This document shows, in pieces, positions 55,738-64,000 of a DNA stretch of 64,000 nucleotides (position 1 is the first letter of the stretch; the number at the start of each line of letters is the position of its first letter). The translations under genes and the position numbers were made by a program. The DNA lies in the NCBI RefSeq assembly GCF_008271465.1, contig NZ_VMDU01000003.1, positions 62,001 to 126,000 on the forward strand, in the 5' to 3' direction. The notes beneath the pieces are model-generated. The model was not told the origin of the DNA, made no database searches, and saw only the letters and a list, made by a program, of their open reading frames with translations. The DNA is from Tabrizicola flagellatus. Its GTDB lineage: Bacteria; Pseudomonadota; Alphaproteobacteria; Rhodobacterales; Rhodobacteraceae.

Positions 55738-58707
55738 TCAGTTCAGGCCAAGGGCCTGGGCGACGAGGGTTTCTTGTTCATGCTTGTGGCGGGAGGCGAG
55801 GCCCGTGGCGGGCGAGGCCGATGCCTTGCGGCCGGCATAGGACATGCGGGTGGTCTTGCCGCGCACCCTGGTCAGGATTGCCTCCATCTCGGGCTCGATG
55901 AAGGACCAGGCTCCCTGGTTCTTCGGTTCTTCCTGGCACCAGACGAATTCGGCCTTCGGGAACCGGGCGAGTTCCTGGCCGAGCGAGATCGTCGGCACGG
56001 GGTAAAGCTGTTCCACACGCAGCAGATAGACATCGTCCAGCTTCTGCGCATCGCGTTCGGCCAGAAGATCGTAATAGACCTTGCCCGAGCAGAGGACGAC
56101 ACGCTTGATCTTGTCGTCGGCCTTGAGTTTCAGGGTCGAATTGCCCTTCTGCGCGTCGTCCCAGAGGACGCGGTGGAAGGTGGAGCCGTCGGTGAAGTCC
56201 TCGGCCCGGCTGATGCACATCGGATGGCGCAACAGCGACTTGGGCGTCATCAGGATCAGGGGCTTGCGGTAGGTCCGGTGCAGCTGGCGGCGCAGGATGT
56301 GGAAGTAGTTCGCCGGCGTCGTGCAGTTGGCGACGATCCAGTTGTCCTCGGCACTGAGTTGCAGGAAGCGTTCGAGGCGCGCGGAGGAGTGTTCCGGGCC
56401 CTGGCCCTCGAAGCCGTGCGGCAGGAGGACGACAAGGCCAGACATCCGCAGCCATTTCGATTCCGACGAGTTGATGAACTGGTCGAACATGATCTGCGCG
56501 CCATTGGCGAAATCGCCGAACTGGGCTTCCCAGAGCGTCAGCGCGTTCGGTTCGGCCAGCGAATAGCCGTATTCGAAGCCGAGGACCGCGTATTCCGAGA
56601 GCATCGAGTCGATGACCTCATACCGCGCTTGCCCCGGACGGATGTGGTTCAGCGGGTAGTGGCGTTCCTCGGTGGTCTGGTCGATCCAGCCGGAATGGCG
56701 CTGGCTGAAGGTGCCGCGGGTGCAGTCCTGGCCGGCAAGGCGGACGGGGAAGCCTTCGAGCTGGAGTGAACCGAAGGCCAGCGCCTCGGCCGTGGCCCAG
56801 TCGAAGCCTTGACCTTTTGCAAACATTTCCCGCTTGGCTTCCAGCTGGCGGGCCACGGTCTTGTGGATATCGAACCCTTCCGGCACGCGGGTCAGGGCGG
56901 CGCCGATCTCGGCCATGGTCTCGGCCTTGATCCAGGTTTCGCCGCGTTGATAGTTGTTCAGGTCCTTGGTCTGGAGATTCTTCCAGCGCCCGTCCAGCCA
57001 GTCGGCCTTGTTCGGCAGGAAGGCCTTGCCGGCCTCGAATTCCTCGTTGAGCCGGGCCTGGAAGGCGGCCTTCATGTCCTCGATCTCGCCGGCCGAGATC
57101 AGCCCGTCGGCCACCAGCCGTTCGGTGTAGAGCTGAAGCGTCGTCTTCTGCTTGCGGATGCGGTTGTACATCGCCGGGTTGGTGAACATCGGCTCGTCGC
57201 CTTCGTTGTGACCGAAGCGGCGGTAGCAGAAGATGTCGATGACCACGTCCTTGTGGAACTTCTGGCGGAACTCGGTGGCGACCTTGGCGGCATGGACCAC
57301 GGCCTCGGGGTCGTCGCCGTTGACGTGGAAGATCGGCGCCTCGACCATCAGCGCGATGTCGGTCGGATAGGGCGAGGTGCGGCTGAAGGCGGGCGCGGTG
57401 GTGAAGCCGATCTGGTTGTTGACGATGATGTGGATGCAGCCCCCTGTCCGGTGGCCCTTGATGCCCGACAGTTGCAGGCATTCCGCCACGACACCCTGGC
57501 CGGCAAAGGCCGCGTCGCCGTGCAACAGCACCGGCAGCACCGCGATGCGTTCGGCCTGATCGTTCAGCTGGTCCTGCTTGGCCCGCGCCTTGCCCAGCAC
57601 GACAGGGTTCACGGCCTCGAGGTGCGAGGGGTTCGCGGTCAGCGAGAGGTGGACCTTGTTGCCGTCGAACTCGCGGTCGGACGAGGCGCCGAGGTGGTAT
57701 TTCACGTCGCCCGAGCCGTCCACGTCCTCGGGCTTGTAGGAGCCGCCCTGGAATTCGTGGAAGATCGCGCGGTAGGGCTTCTGCATCACGTTGGCGAGGA
57801 TGTTCAGCCGCCCGCGGTGCGGCATGCCGATGATGATTTCCTTCACCCCCAGCGCGCCGCCGCGCTTGATGATCTGCTCCATCGCCGGGATCAGCGCCTC
57901 GCCCCCGTCAAGGCCGAAACGCTTGGTGCCCATGTACTTGACATGCAGGAACTTTTCGTAGCCCTCGGCCTCCACGAGCTTGTTCAGGATGGCCTTGCGC
58001 CCCTCGCGGGTGAACTGGATTTCCTTGCCGTAGCCCTCGATCCGTTCCTTCAGCCAGGAGGCCTGTTCGGGGTCGGAGATGTGCATGTACTGCAGCGCGA
58101 AGGTGCCGCAATAGGTGCGTTTCAGGATGTCGATGATCTCGCGCATCGAGGCGTGCGTCAGGCCCAGCACGTTGTCGATGAAGATCGGCCGGTCCATGTC
58201 GGCCTCGGTGAAGCCGTAGGAGGCGGGGTCGAGCTCGGGGTGGTTGCCGCGTTCGGTGAGGCCCAGCGGGTCGAGATCTGCGGCGAGGTGGCCGCGGATC
58301 CGGTAGGCGCGGATGATCATGAGCGCGCGGATGGAATCCAGCACGGCGCGCTGGATCTGGTCTTCGGTCAACTGGACGCCCGCCTCGGCGGCCTTGACGG
58401 CGATCTTCTGGCCGGCGGCCTTCGCCTCCTTCGCAGGGGGCGAGGCCGCCCATTCGCCGGTCAGCGCGGCGGTCAGGTCGTCGGCGGGCTGCGGCGGCCA
58501 GTCGGCGCGCGCCCAGCTGGGGCCTTGCGCGGCGCGCTTGGCGTCGATCTCGCTGTCGCCGAGGGCCTTGAAGAATTCGGCCCATTGCGGGTCGACCGAG
58601 TTCGGGTCCTGCGCATGGCGAGCGGCGAGCTGGTCGACGTATTCGGCATTGGCCCCGTCGAGGAAGGACGAGGCGGTGAAGGCGGCGGTGGGGGATTGGT
58701 CGGTCAT
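55738..58707 (-). CDS. sucA: 2-oxoglutarate dehydrogenase E1
   Basis: 989 residues. Thiamine-diphosphate-dependent decarboxylase of the TCA cycle. N-terminal helix [33 protein letters not shown], the [25 protein letters not shown] signature, [30 protein letters not shown]-type [21 protein letters not shown], and the C-terminal domain. Length is typical of alphaproteobacterial SucA. It is antisense to a long meaningless frame on the plus strand. Located between sucD and odhB. Confidence 0.98.
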   Translation of the reverse strand: MTDQSPTAAFTASSFLDGANAEYVDQLAARHAQDPNSVDPQWAEFFKALGDSEIDAKRAAQGPSWARADWPPQPADDLTAALTGEWAASPPAKEAKAAGQKIAVKAAEAGVQLTEDQIQRAVLDSIRALMIIRAYRIRGHLAADLDPLGLTERGNHPELDPASYGFTEADMDRPIFIDNVLGLTHASMREIIDILKRTYCGTFALQYMHISDPEQASWLKERIEGYGKEIQFTREGRKAILNKLVEAEGYEKFLHVKYMGTKRFGLDGGEALIPAMEQIIKRGGALGVKEIIIGMPHRGRLNILANVMQKPYRAIFHEFQGGSYKPEDVDGSGDVKYHLGASSDREFDGNKVHLSLTANPSHLEAVNPVVLGKARAKQDQLNDQAERIAVLPVLLHGDAAFAGQGVVAECLQLSGIKGHRTGGCIHIIVNNQIGFTTAPAFSRTSPYPTDIALMVEAPIFHVNGDDPEAVVHAAKVATEFRQKFHKDVVIDIFCYRRFGHNEGDEPMFTNPAMYNRIRKQKTTLQLYTERLVADGLISAGEIEDMKAAFQARLNEEFEAGKAFLPNKADWLDGRWKNLQTKDLNNYQRGETWIKAETMAEIGAALTRVPEGFDIHKTVARQLEAKREMFAKGQGFDWATAEALAFGSLQLEGFPVRLAGQDCTRGTFSQRHSGWIDQTTEERHYPLNHIRPGQARYEVIDSMLSEYAVLGFEYGYSLAEPNALTLWEAQFGDFANGAQIMFDQFINSSESKWLRMSGLVVLLPHGFEGQGPEHSSARLERFLQLSAEDNWIVANCTTPANYFHILRRQLHRTYRKPLILMTPKSLLRHPMCISRAEDFTDGSTFHRVLWDDAQKGNSTLKLKADDKIKRVVLCSGKVYYDLLAERDAQKLDDVYLLRVEQLYPVPTISLGQELARFPKAEFVWCQEEPKNQGAWSFIEPEMEAILTRVRGKTTRMSYAGRKASASPATGLASRHKHEQETLVAQALGLN

Positions 58708-58775
58708 CGCGCGTTTCCTGTTGGGGCGGGGCTACCGCCGAGGGAAAGGCGGGGCGTCCCCCGCCCTGGTCCAGT

Positions 58776-59660
58776 TCAGCCCTTGATCGCTTTCAGCACG
58801 GCTTCGCCCAGGCCTGCGGGGCTGTCGGCCACGACGATCCCGGCGGATTTCATCGCCTCGATCTTCGATCCCGCGTCGCCCTTGCCGCCCGCCACGATGG
58901 CGCCGGCGTGGCCCATGCGGCGGCCTGGGGGGGCGGTGCGGCCGGCGATGAAGCCGGCGGTGGGCTTCCAGCGGCCGCGCTTCCTTTCGTCGGCGAGGAA
59001 CTGGGCGGCTTCCTCTTCGGCCGACCCGCCGATTTCCCCGATCATGATGATCGAATGGGTGTCGGGGTCGGCGAGGAACATTTCCAGCACGTCGATGTGT
59101 TCGGTCCCCTTGATCGGGTCGCCGCCGATGCCGACGGCGGTGGTCTGGCCCAGGCCCACGTCGGTGGTCTGCTTCACGGCCTCATAGGTAAGCGTGCCGG
59201 AGCGCGACACAACCCCGACCGAGCCCTTGGAGAAGATCGAGCCCGGCATGATGCCGATCTTGCATTCGCCGGGGGTCAGGACGCCGGGGCAGTTCGGGCC
59301 GATGAGCCGCGACTTCGAATTTATGAGCGCGCGCTTCACTTTCATCATGTCGAGGACCGGGATGCCTTCGGTGATGCACACGATCAGCGGCACTTCGGCG
59401 TCGATGGCTTCGAGGATCGAGTCGGCGGCGAAGGGCGGCGGCACGTAGATCGCGGTCGCATCGGCGCCGGTTTTGGCGACGGCCTCGTGGACCGAGTCGA
59501 AGACGGGGAGGCCGAGATGCTCGGTCCCGCCCTTTCCGGGGGTCACGCCGCCGACCATTTGCGTCCCATAGGCGATGGCCTGTTCCGAGTGGAAGGTGCC
59601 CTGGGAGCCGGTGAAGCCCTGGCAGATGACGCGGGTGTTCTTGTTGACGAGAACGGACAT
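58776..59660 (-). CDS. sucD: Succinyl-CoA synthetase, alpha subunit
   Basis: 294 residues. CoA-binding [15 protein letters not shown] near the N-terminus, [15 protein letters not shown], and the phosphohistidine in [11 protein letters not shown] (about residue 250). With SucC it makes succinate and ATP/GTP from succinyl-CoA. It starts 5 bases after the sucC stop, so the subunits are made in a coupled way. Confidence 0.98.
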   Translation of the reverse strand: MSVLVNKNTRVICQGFTGSQGTFHSEQAIAYGTQMVGGVTPGKGGTEHLGLPVFDSVHEAVAKTGADATAIYVPPPFAADSILEAIDAEVPLIVCITEGIPVLDMMKVKRALINSKSRLIGPNCPGVLTPGECKIGIMPGSIFSKGSVGVVSRSGTLTYEAVKQTTDVGLGQTTAVGIGGDPIKGTEHIDVLEMFLADPDTHSIIMIGEIGGSAEEEAAQFLADERKRGRWKPTAGFIAGRTAPPGRRMGHAGAIVAGGKGDAGSKIEAMKSAGIVVADSPAGLGEAVLKAIKG

Positions 59661-59665
59661 GAGCT

Positions 59666-60859
59666 TCAGCCTTTCACCGCTTTGACGATCTTCCGGGCAG
59701 CATCCGACAGGTCGTCGGCTGCGATGACGTTGAGGCCCGAGTCGTTGATGATCTTCTTGCCCAACTCGACGTTGGTGCCTTCGAGCCGCACCACCAGCGG
59801 GACCTTGAGGCCGACTTCCTTGACCGCCGCGATCACGCCCTCGGCGATGATGTCGCAGCGCATGATGCCGCCAAAGATGTTGACGAGGATGCCCTTCACG
59901 TTCGGGTCCGAGGTGATGATCTTGAAGGCCTCGGTCACCTTCTCCTTGGTCGCACCACCGCCCACGTCGAGGAAGTTTGCGGGTTCCGCCCCGTAGAGCT
60001 TGATGATGTCCATGGTGGCCATGGCAAGGCCGGCGCCGTTGACCATGCAGCCGATCTCGCCATCAAGCGCGATGTAGTTCAGGTCGAACTTCGACGCGGC
60101 GAGTTCCTTGGGGTCTTCCTCGGTCTCGTCGCGCAGGGCGGCGATGTCGGGGTGGCGGTAGATCGCATTGCCGTCGAAGCCCATCTTCGCGTCCAGCAGT
60201 CGCAGCGAGCCATCCTTGAGGACGCAGAAGGGGTTGATCTCCAGCATGTCCATGTCCTTGTCCAGGAACAGCTGGTAGAGCTTCTTCACGATCTGGACGC
60301 ATTGCTTGACCTGCGCCCCGGTCAGCCCCAGCGCAAAGGCCACGCGGCGACCATGGAAGTCCTGCAGGCCCGTGGCCGGGTCGATGGTGAAGGTGTGGAT
60401 CTTCTCGGGCGTGTCGTGGGCCACGTCCTCGATCGACATGCCGCCCTCGGTCGAGGCGACGATCGAGATGCGGCTGGATTTGCGGTCGATCAGGAAGGCC
60501 AGGTAGAATTCCTTGTCGATGTCCGAGCCGTCCTCGATGTAGATGCGGTTCACCTGCTTGCCCGCCGGGCCGGTCTGGACGGTGACGAGCGTGCGGCCCA
60601 GCATCTGGCGGGCGAATTCGGCGGCCTCTCCGACGCTGCGGGCCAGGCGCACGCCGCCCTTCTCGCCGGCCTCGGGCTCCTTGAAATGGCCCTTGCCGCG
60701 GCCCCCGGCATGGATCTGCGCCTTCACGACCCACAGCGGCCCGTCGAGTTCCCCCGCGGCGGTCTTGGCGTCCTCGGCCTTCAGGACGACACGGCCGTCA
60801 CTGACCGGTATGCCGTAGCTGCGCAGAAGCTCTTTCGCCTGGTATTCGTGGATGTTCAT
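59666..60859 (-). CDS. sucC: Succinyl-CoA synthetase, beta subunit
   Basis: 397 residues, ATP-grasp fold. [22 protein letters not shown] start, [13 protein letters not shown], and the C-terminal [41 protein letters not shown]. First gene of the sucCDA-odhB operon. ATG 60859 is the conserved start; an in-frame one at 60874 adds five residues. Upstream, three TGTGATCACA palindromes lie 111-162 bases before the start. Confidence 0.98.
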   Translation of the reverse strand: MNIHEYQAKELLRSYGIPVSDGRVVLKAEDAKTAAGELDGPLWVVKAQIHAGGRGKGHFKEPEAGEKGGVRLARSVGEAAEFARQMLGRTLVTVQTGPAGKQVNRIYIEDGSDIDKEFYLAFLIDRKSSRISIVASTEGGMSIEDVAHDTPEKIHTFTIDPATGLQDFHGRRVAFALGLTGAQVKQCVQIVKKLYQLFLDKDMDMLEINPFCVLKDGSLRLLDAKMGFDGNAIYRHPDIAALRDETEEDPKELAASKFDLNYIALDGEIGCMVNGAGLAMATMDIIKLYGAEPANFLDVGGGATKEKVTEAFKIITSDPNVKGILVNIFGGIMRCDIIAEGVIAAVKEVGLKVPLVVRLEGTNVELGKKIINDSGLNVIAADDLSDAARKIVKAVKG

Positions 60860-60969
60860 GGAGCGCCCCTTCACGGCCGGGATTGGTCAGGCGTCTTCTG
60901 GCACGGGTTGGCGGTCTGGCCAAACGGCAAATGCCTGTAATGCCGGCAGAATGCCGAGAAAATGAACGA

Positions 60970-61021
60970 TGTGATCACGGCTTTCAAATGTGTGATCACA
61001 TGCTGGAAACGTGTGATCACA
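60970..61021. promoter_or_regulatory. Three phased TGTGATCACA palindromes between sucC and the aminotransferase gene
   Basis: Sites at 60970-60979 (TGTGATCACG, last base off), 60991-61000 and 61012-61021 (both perfect TGTGATCACA), spaced exactly 21 bp start to start, two helical turns. They sit in the divergent gap, 106-157 bases before the aminotransferase ATG and 111-162 before sucC. A minus-strand TTGAAA (60982-60987) lies between sites 1 and 2, so binding could affect sucC. The regulator is not identified. Confidence 0.85.
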
Positions 61022-61126
61022 TGGTGGCGGTAACGCCAGAACAGTCTGCGAATCACCCCTGGAGTGGCCAGATTGACAAGGGGCGGCCGGCTTGCGAAGC
61101 CTTCCCGGACCAAGGAGGAGAGCATC

Positions 61127-62455
61127 ATGCCGCGCCCAAGCGCCAACGACATCACCCAGGACAGCCTGCCGAAGATCAGCCACGGGCGCGGGGTCTATCT
61201 GTGGGATGTCGAGGGGAAGCAATACATCGACGGCTCGGGCGGGCCGGCGGTGTTCTCGATCGGGCACGGCGACCCCCGGGTCAACGCGGCGGTGGCCGGG
61301 CAGATGGAGAAGGTCGCCTACGGCTACCGCTATCTCTTCACCACCGACCCGCTGGAGGAGATGACCGAGATCATCCGGCAGGCCACGGGGCTGGCAGACA
61401 TGGTCTATACCACCTCGGGGTCCGAGGCGGTGGAAAGCGCGGTGAAGATCGCGCTGCAATACCATTACGACAGGGGCGATCCGAAGCGGGTGAAGTTCAT
61501 CGCGCGGAAGCGGTCCTGGCATGGGAATACGCTGATGGCGACGGCCTTGTCGGGGTTCGAGGAGCGGCAGCGCGCCTTTGCGGGCGCCTTGCCCCAGGTC
61601 GGGCGGGTGAGCGCGGCCAATGCCTACCGGCTGCCGGAGGGGGTGAGCCGCGAAGGGCTGGTGGCGCATCTGGCCGCCGAGTTGGAGGCAGAGATCCTGC
61701 GGCTGGGGCCCGAGACGGTGGCGGCCTTCATCTTCGAGCCGGTGGTGGGCGCGGCCGGCGGAGCGCTGCCCGCGCCGGAAGGCTATGGCAGGGCCGTGGC
61801 CGAGGTCTGCCGGCGGCACGGCGTACTGGTCATCTGCGACGAGGTGATGTGCGGCTCGGGCCGCACCGGGGTCTGGCGCGCCTCCGAGGAGGACGGGATC
61901 ACCGCCGACATCATCACCGTGGCCAAGTCGCTGTCGGGCGGCTATCTGCCGCTGGGGGCGGCGGTCTACACGGCCGAGATCGCCGAGGCGATGGCGAAAG
62001 GCCACGGCGGGCCGCTTACGGGACACACCTACACCGGGCACACGGCCTGCCTTGCGGCGGGTGTGGCGGTGCAGAAGATCGTGCGAGAGGAGGGGCTTCT
62101 GGCCCGCATCCGCGACAAGGGCCCGCGCTGGCAGGCCGACTTGCGGGCGCGGATGGCGCATCTGCCGCAGGTCGGCGATGTGCGGGGGCGCGGCTATTTC
62201 ATCGGGGTCGAGATCGTGGCGGATCCCGAGACGAAGGCTCCGTTCGACGTGGCGCTGGGCGTCAACGGCCGGATCCGCGCCGAAGGGCTGCGGCGGGGCC
62301 TGATCTGCTATCCCTCGGGCGGCAACGTGGATGGCGCGGCGGGGGATACGGTGATCCTTGCGCCGCCGTTCAATGCGACGGATTCCGAGCTGGACGAGAT
62401 CGCCGACAAGCTGGTCGCAACGCTGGAAACGGTGATCGCCGGTCTGCCCGGCTGA
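61127..62455 (+). CDS. Class III aminotransferase
   Basis: 442 residues, PLP fold type I. NIDGSGGPAVFSIGHGDPRV-type N-terminus, TSGSEAVESAVKIALQY, FEPVVGAAGGALPAPEGYGRAVAEVCRRHGVLVICDEVMCGSGRTG (Asp for PLP), and TVAKSLSGGYLPLG with the PLP lysine, then HTYTGHTACLAAG. Substrates of such enzymes are omega-amino acids, amines or glutamate-type donors; specificity not determined. AAGGAGGAG (61112-61120) precedes the ATG at 61127. Divergent from sucC across the phased palindromes. Confidence 0.9.
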   Translation: MPRPSANDITQDSLPKISHGRGVYLWDVEGKQYIDGSGGPAVFSIGHGDPRVNAAVAGQMEKVAYGYRYLFTTDPLEEMTEIIRQATGLADMVYTTSGSEAVESAVKIALQYHYDRGDPKRVKFIARKRSWHGNTLMATALSGFEERQRAFAGALPQVGRVSAANAYRLPEGVSREGLVAHLAAELEAEILRLGPETVAAFIFEPVVGAAGGALPAPEGYGRAVAEVCRRHGVLVICDEVMCGSGRTGVWRASEEDGITADIITVAKSLSGGYLPLGAAVYTAEIAEAMAKGHGGPLTGHTYTGHTACLAAGVAVQKIVREEGLLARIRDKGPRWQADLRARMAHLPQVGDVRGRGYFIGVEIVADPETKAPFDVALGVNGRIRAEGLRRGLICYPSGGNVDGAAGDTVILAPPFNATDSELDEIADKLVATLETVIAGLPG

Positions 62456-62461
62456 TGGTGG

Positions 62462-63643
62462 TCAGTTCAGGAAGACCGCGAACAGCATCGCGTCGCCCTG
62501 GATGAAATCCTCGAAGTCGCGCCAGGACTGCAACGACATCAGCGGGCCCTTCTCGGCATAGGGCAGCAGGCCCTCGCCCTGGATGAAGGTGACCAGGTCG
62601 ATGGCGGGCGGGTCGTCGAAGGCGCGTTTCAGGTTGATCCCAGCCTCGGCCCCGAAGCGCCAGTGCGGGAGCAGCACCTCGCCTTTGAGCACCTTCTCGG
62701 CGTCGGCCAGCACCGCCTGCCAGCGTTCGCCGGTGCCCGGGGGCATCCTGAGGCCAAGGCCGGAAACCTGGGTATCGTTCGGGACCCATTCGCCGGTGTC
62801 GTCGGTCTCCATCTCCACCAGCGACCAAAAGCGGCGGTTCTCGCGGATCATCGACAGGAAGTGATTGTGGGCGTCCTGCGCCAGCGCGCGGTCGGGCCTG
62901 TTCGACAGGGCGTGCAGGATCATCGCCGCGCGGTCCACCTGGCGGCCGAACATCATGTCCATCGCGTTGCGGGGCGGCGTGGTGCCCCACAGGGCGTAGA
63001 TCGCCTTCGACGAATCGATCACCCGCTGGATCGCGGGTTCGGGGTCGTATGCCAGAGCGGTCGAGGCGAAGCCGGACAGGAAATGGGTGTAGGCCGACAG
63101 CCATGCGGCGTCGGCGGTGTCGAAGGTGATGACCGGATCCTCGACCCGGACGCCCATGCCGCGACCGCCGCCGAGGGCCATGCCGGTGACTTCGGCGAGG
63201 CTTTCTCCGGCTTCGCGGGTGCCGTTGGCGTTGATGTCGAACCAGAGGTCGCTGATGCGGACCGGCAGCGAAAACTCCTGGTCGCCAAGCTGCGCCAGGG
63301 CCGTGCGGGCAGCGTCCATGTCGGCGTCGAGGTTGCGGATGAGGGCGGTGAAGTCGGCGGCCTGAAAGGGGATGGCGTCGGGGTTCTCGGGGATCGGCAG
63401 GCGGAGGATCGGGAGTTCGGACCAGTCGGCCTTGACCCCGGTCTTCCAGCGCAACTGCAGGGCTTGTTCGACGCCGCCGAGGAAGTGGAGACCAGCCAGC
63501 GCGAAGAGCTCTTCGCTGGTGGGGGAGGGGAGCGCAGCGAGGCGGGTTTCGGTCGCCTGCAGGCCGGTGCGGGCGATTTCCTCGGAGATCGTCTCGGCGG
63601 TGGCCGGGGTGGCGAGGAGGAGGGCGAGGGCGAGGGTGCGCAT
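62462..63643 (-). CDS. Secreted protein, unknown
   Basis: 393 residues. A signal peptide (RTLALALLLATPATA) is followed by a mostly helical soluble domain with the repeated themes LAALPSPTSEELFALAGLHFLGGVEQALQLRWKTG, RISDLWFDINANGTREAGESLAEV (Asp/Asn-rich, EF-hand-like loop) and AVFLN at the end. No family recognised. It is convergent with the aminotransferase gene with 6 bases between stops. Confidence 0.75.
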   Translation of the reverse strand: MRTLALALLLATPATAETISEEIARTGLQATETRLAALPSPTSEELFALAGLHFLGGVEQALQLRWKTGVKADWSELPILRLPIPENPDAIPFQAADFTALIRNLDADMDAARTALAQLGDQEFSLPVRISDLWFDINANGTREAGESLAEVTGMALGGGRGMGVRVEDPVITFDTADAAWLSAYTHFLSGFASTALAYDPEPAIQRVIDSSKAIYALWGTTPPRNAMDMMFGRQVDRAAMILHALSNRPDRALAQDAHNHFLSMIRENRRFWSLVEMETDDTGEWVPNDTQVSGLGLRMPPGTGERWQAVLADAEKVLKGEVLLPHWRFGAEAGINLKRAFDDPPAIDLVTFIQGEGLLPYAEKGPLMSLQSWRDFEDFIQGDAMLFAVFLN

Positions 63644-63710
63644 GGGGGACTCCGGATTCCGCACAAGTGTGGGCGGGCCTGCGGCGCGGCGCAAGGTGGG
63701 GAAGCCCTCA

Positions 63711-64000
63711 TCAGGTCGCGGACCACAGGACCTGCCCGCGCGGCAGGAGTGTCGGGAGGCGGGTGGGGGTGAAACCTGCTGCGGCGATGGTGTCTCGAAC
63801 GGCGGCTTCGGCGACGTGATAGGGCGGGCGGTCGGGGTGAGTGACGACTCCGTCGGGCTGGCGGGTGGGGCCGGGGGCGTCCGAGAGGAAGACCGTGAAC
63901 AGGATCGCGCGGAGATCGGGGAAGCGCCGGAGGTTCCGCAGCGCCGTGGCGAGGTCGTCGTGTGGGAGGTGGGTGAAGACGCCGAAGGCGATGGCTAGCG
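63711..64000 (-). CDS. Methyltransferase-like protein, C-terminal part (cut by window end)
   Basis: 96 visible codons from 63998 to the TGA at 63711-63713. AIAFGVFTHLPHDDLATALRNLRRFP, ILFTVFLSDAPG and YHVAEAAVRDTIAAAGFTPTRLP resemble the second half of small SAM-dependent methyltransferases (post-motif IV region); no SAM-binding motif is visible because the N-terminal part is beyond the window. No start codon is present, so it does not appear as a complete frame. Identity is tentative. Confidence 0.55.
   Translation of the reverse strand, partial: LAIAFGVFTHLPHDDLATALRNLRRFPDLRAILFTVFLSDAPGPTRQPDGVVTHPDRPPYHVAEAAVRDTIAAAGFTPTRLPTLLPRGQVLWSAT

Noticed and set aside
56809-59187. Plus-strand open frame of 792 codons opposite sucA and sucD
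   Set aside because: It is antisense to highly conserved sucA and sucD in a GC-rich genome, with no domain signature of its own.
61079-61105. Possible promoter for the aminotransferase gene from a TTGACA at 61073
   Set aside because: No acceptable -10 box is found at 16-18 bases downstream (GAAGCC at 17), so I do not list it.

Overview
This 64 kb window is a dense, GC-rich chromosomal segment from an alphaproteobacterium, most likely the Rhodobacteraceae/Paracoccaceae group. The evidence is the gene content rather than any database search: a sucC-sucD-sucA-odhB operon, an FeS-type (CryB/PhrB-like) photolyase, an NDUFS4-type complex I accessory subunit, the beta-hydroxyaspartate cycle genes, and an intergenic repeat family with an AGTATTTGG core that I associate with this group. 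No phage, transposase, CRISPR array or rRNA operon was seen. One tRNA gene (Arg, UCU) is present.

Layout. 1-7.7 kb: end of argF, a DUF1993 gene, a GH114-family secreted glycosidase with an MFS transporter, the helicase hrpB, the GTPase meaB/argK and rpmB. 7.4-12.4 kb: small secreted proteins, lepA, then a lower-GC accessory patch with two small membrane-protein genes, a RelE/Phd-type toxin-antitoxin pair, a lone BrnA-like antitoxin and a lipoprotein. 12.4-19.8 kb: purC, a small heat shock protein, a sugar kinase coupled to dtd, an acyl-CoA synthetase and an ABC exporter. 19.8-27.3 kb: a translationally coupled hydrolase/PLP-dehydratase/hydrolase-like operon, an enolase-superfamily enzyme, tRNA-Arg, GNAT, NDUFS4-like and methyltransferase genes. 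27.4-33.5 kb: uvrB, osmC, a GMC oxidoreductase and choline-sulfatase (betC).

33.6-39.0 kb is the metabolic centrepiece: bhcR divergent from bhcABCD, the beta-hydroxyaspartate cycle. This converts two glyoxylate plus reducing power into oxaloacetate without loss of carbon. betC lies directly downstream of bhcR on the same strand, and the GMC oxidoreductase faces it, which suggests (inference only) a link from choline-type osmolytes to C2 assimilation. 39.2-50.4 kb: an EAL-domain protein, ttcA, an SDR, argB, a sterol-desaturase-like hydroxylase, a ferredoxin-like protein, sixA, an SDR, the FeS photolyase, and divergent hemC/hemE. 50.7-60.9 kb: lpd and the 2-oxoglutarate dehydrogenase/succinyl-CoA synthetase genes, with a roughly 2.4 kb accessory block between odhB and lpd. 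61.1-64 kb: a class III aminotransferase divergent from sucC, a secreted protein, and a truncated methyltransferase.

The most noteworthy non-coding observations are three TGTGATCACA palindromes spaced exactly 21 bp apart between sucC and the aminotransferase; a 14-nt identical element in both the bhcR-bhcA and bhcA-bhcB intergenic regions; an at least eight-copy dispersed intergenic repeat; a GC-rich palindrome inserted in frame in hrpB with a related copy forming the translation start of another gene; and a 29-bp inverted repeat between ttcA and its upstream SDR gene.
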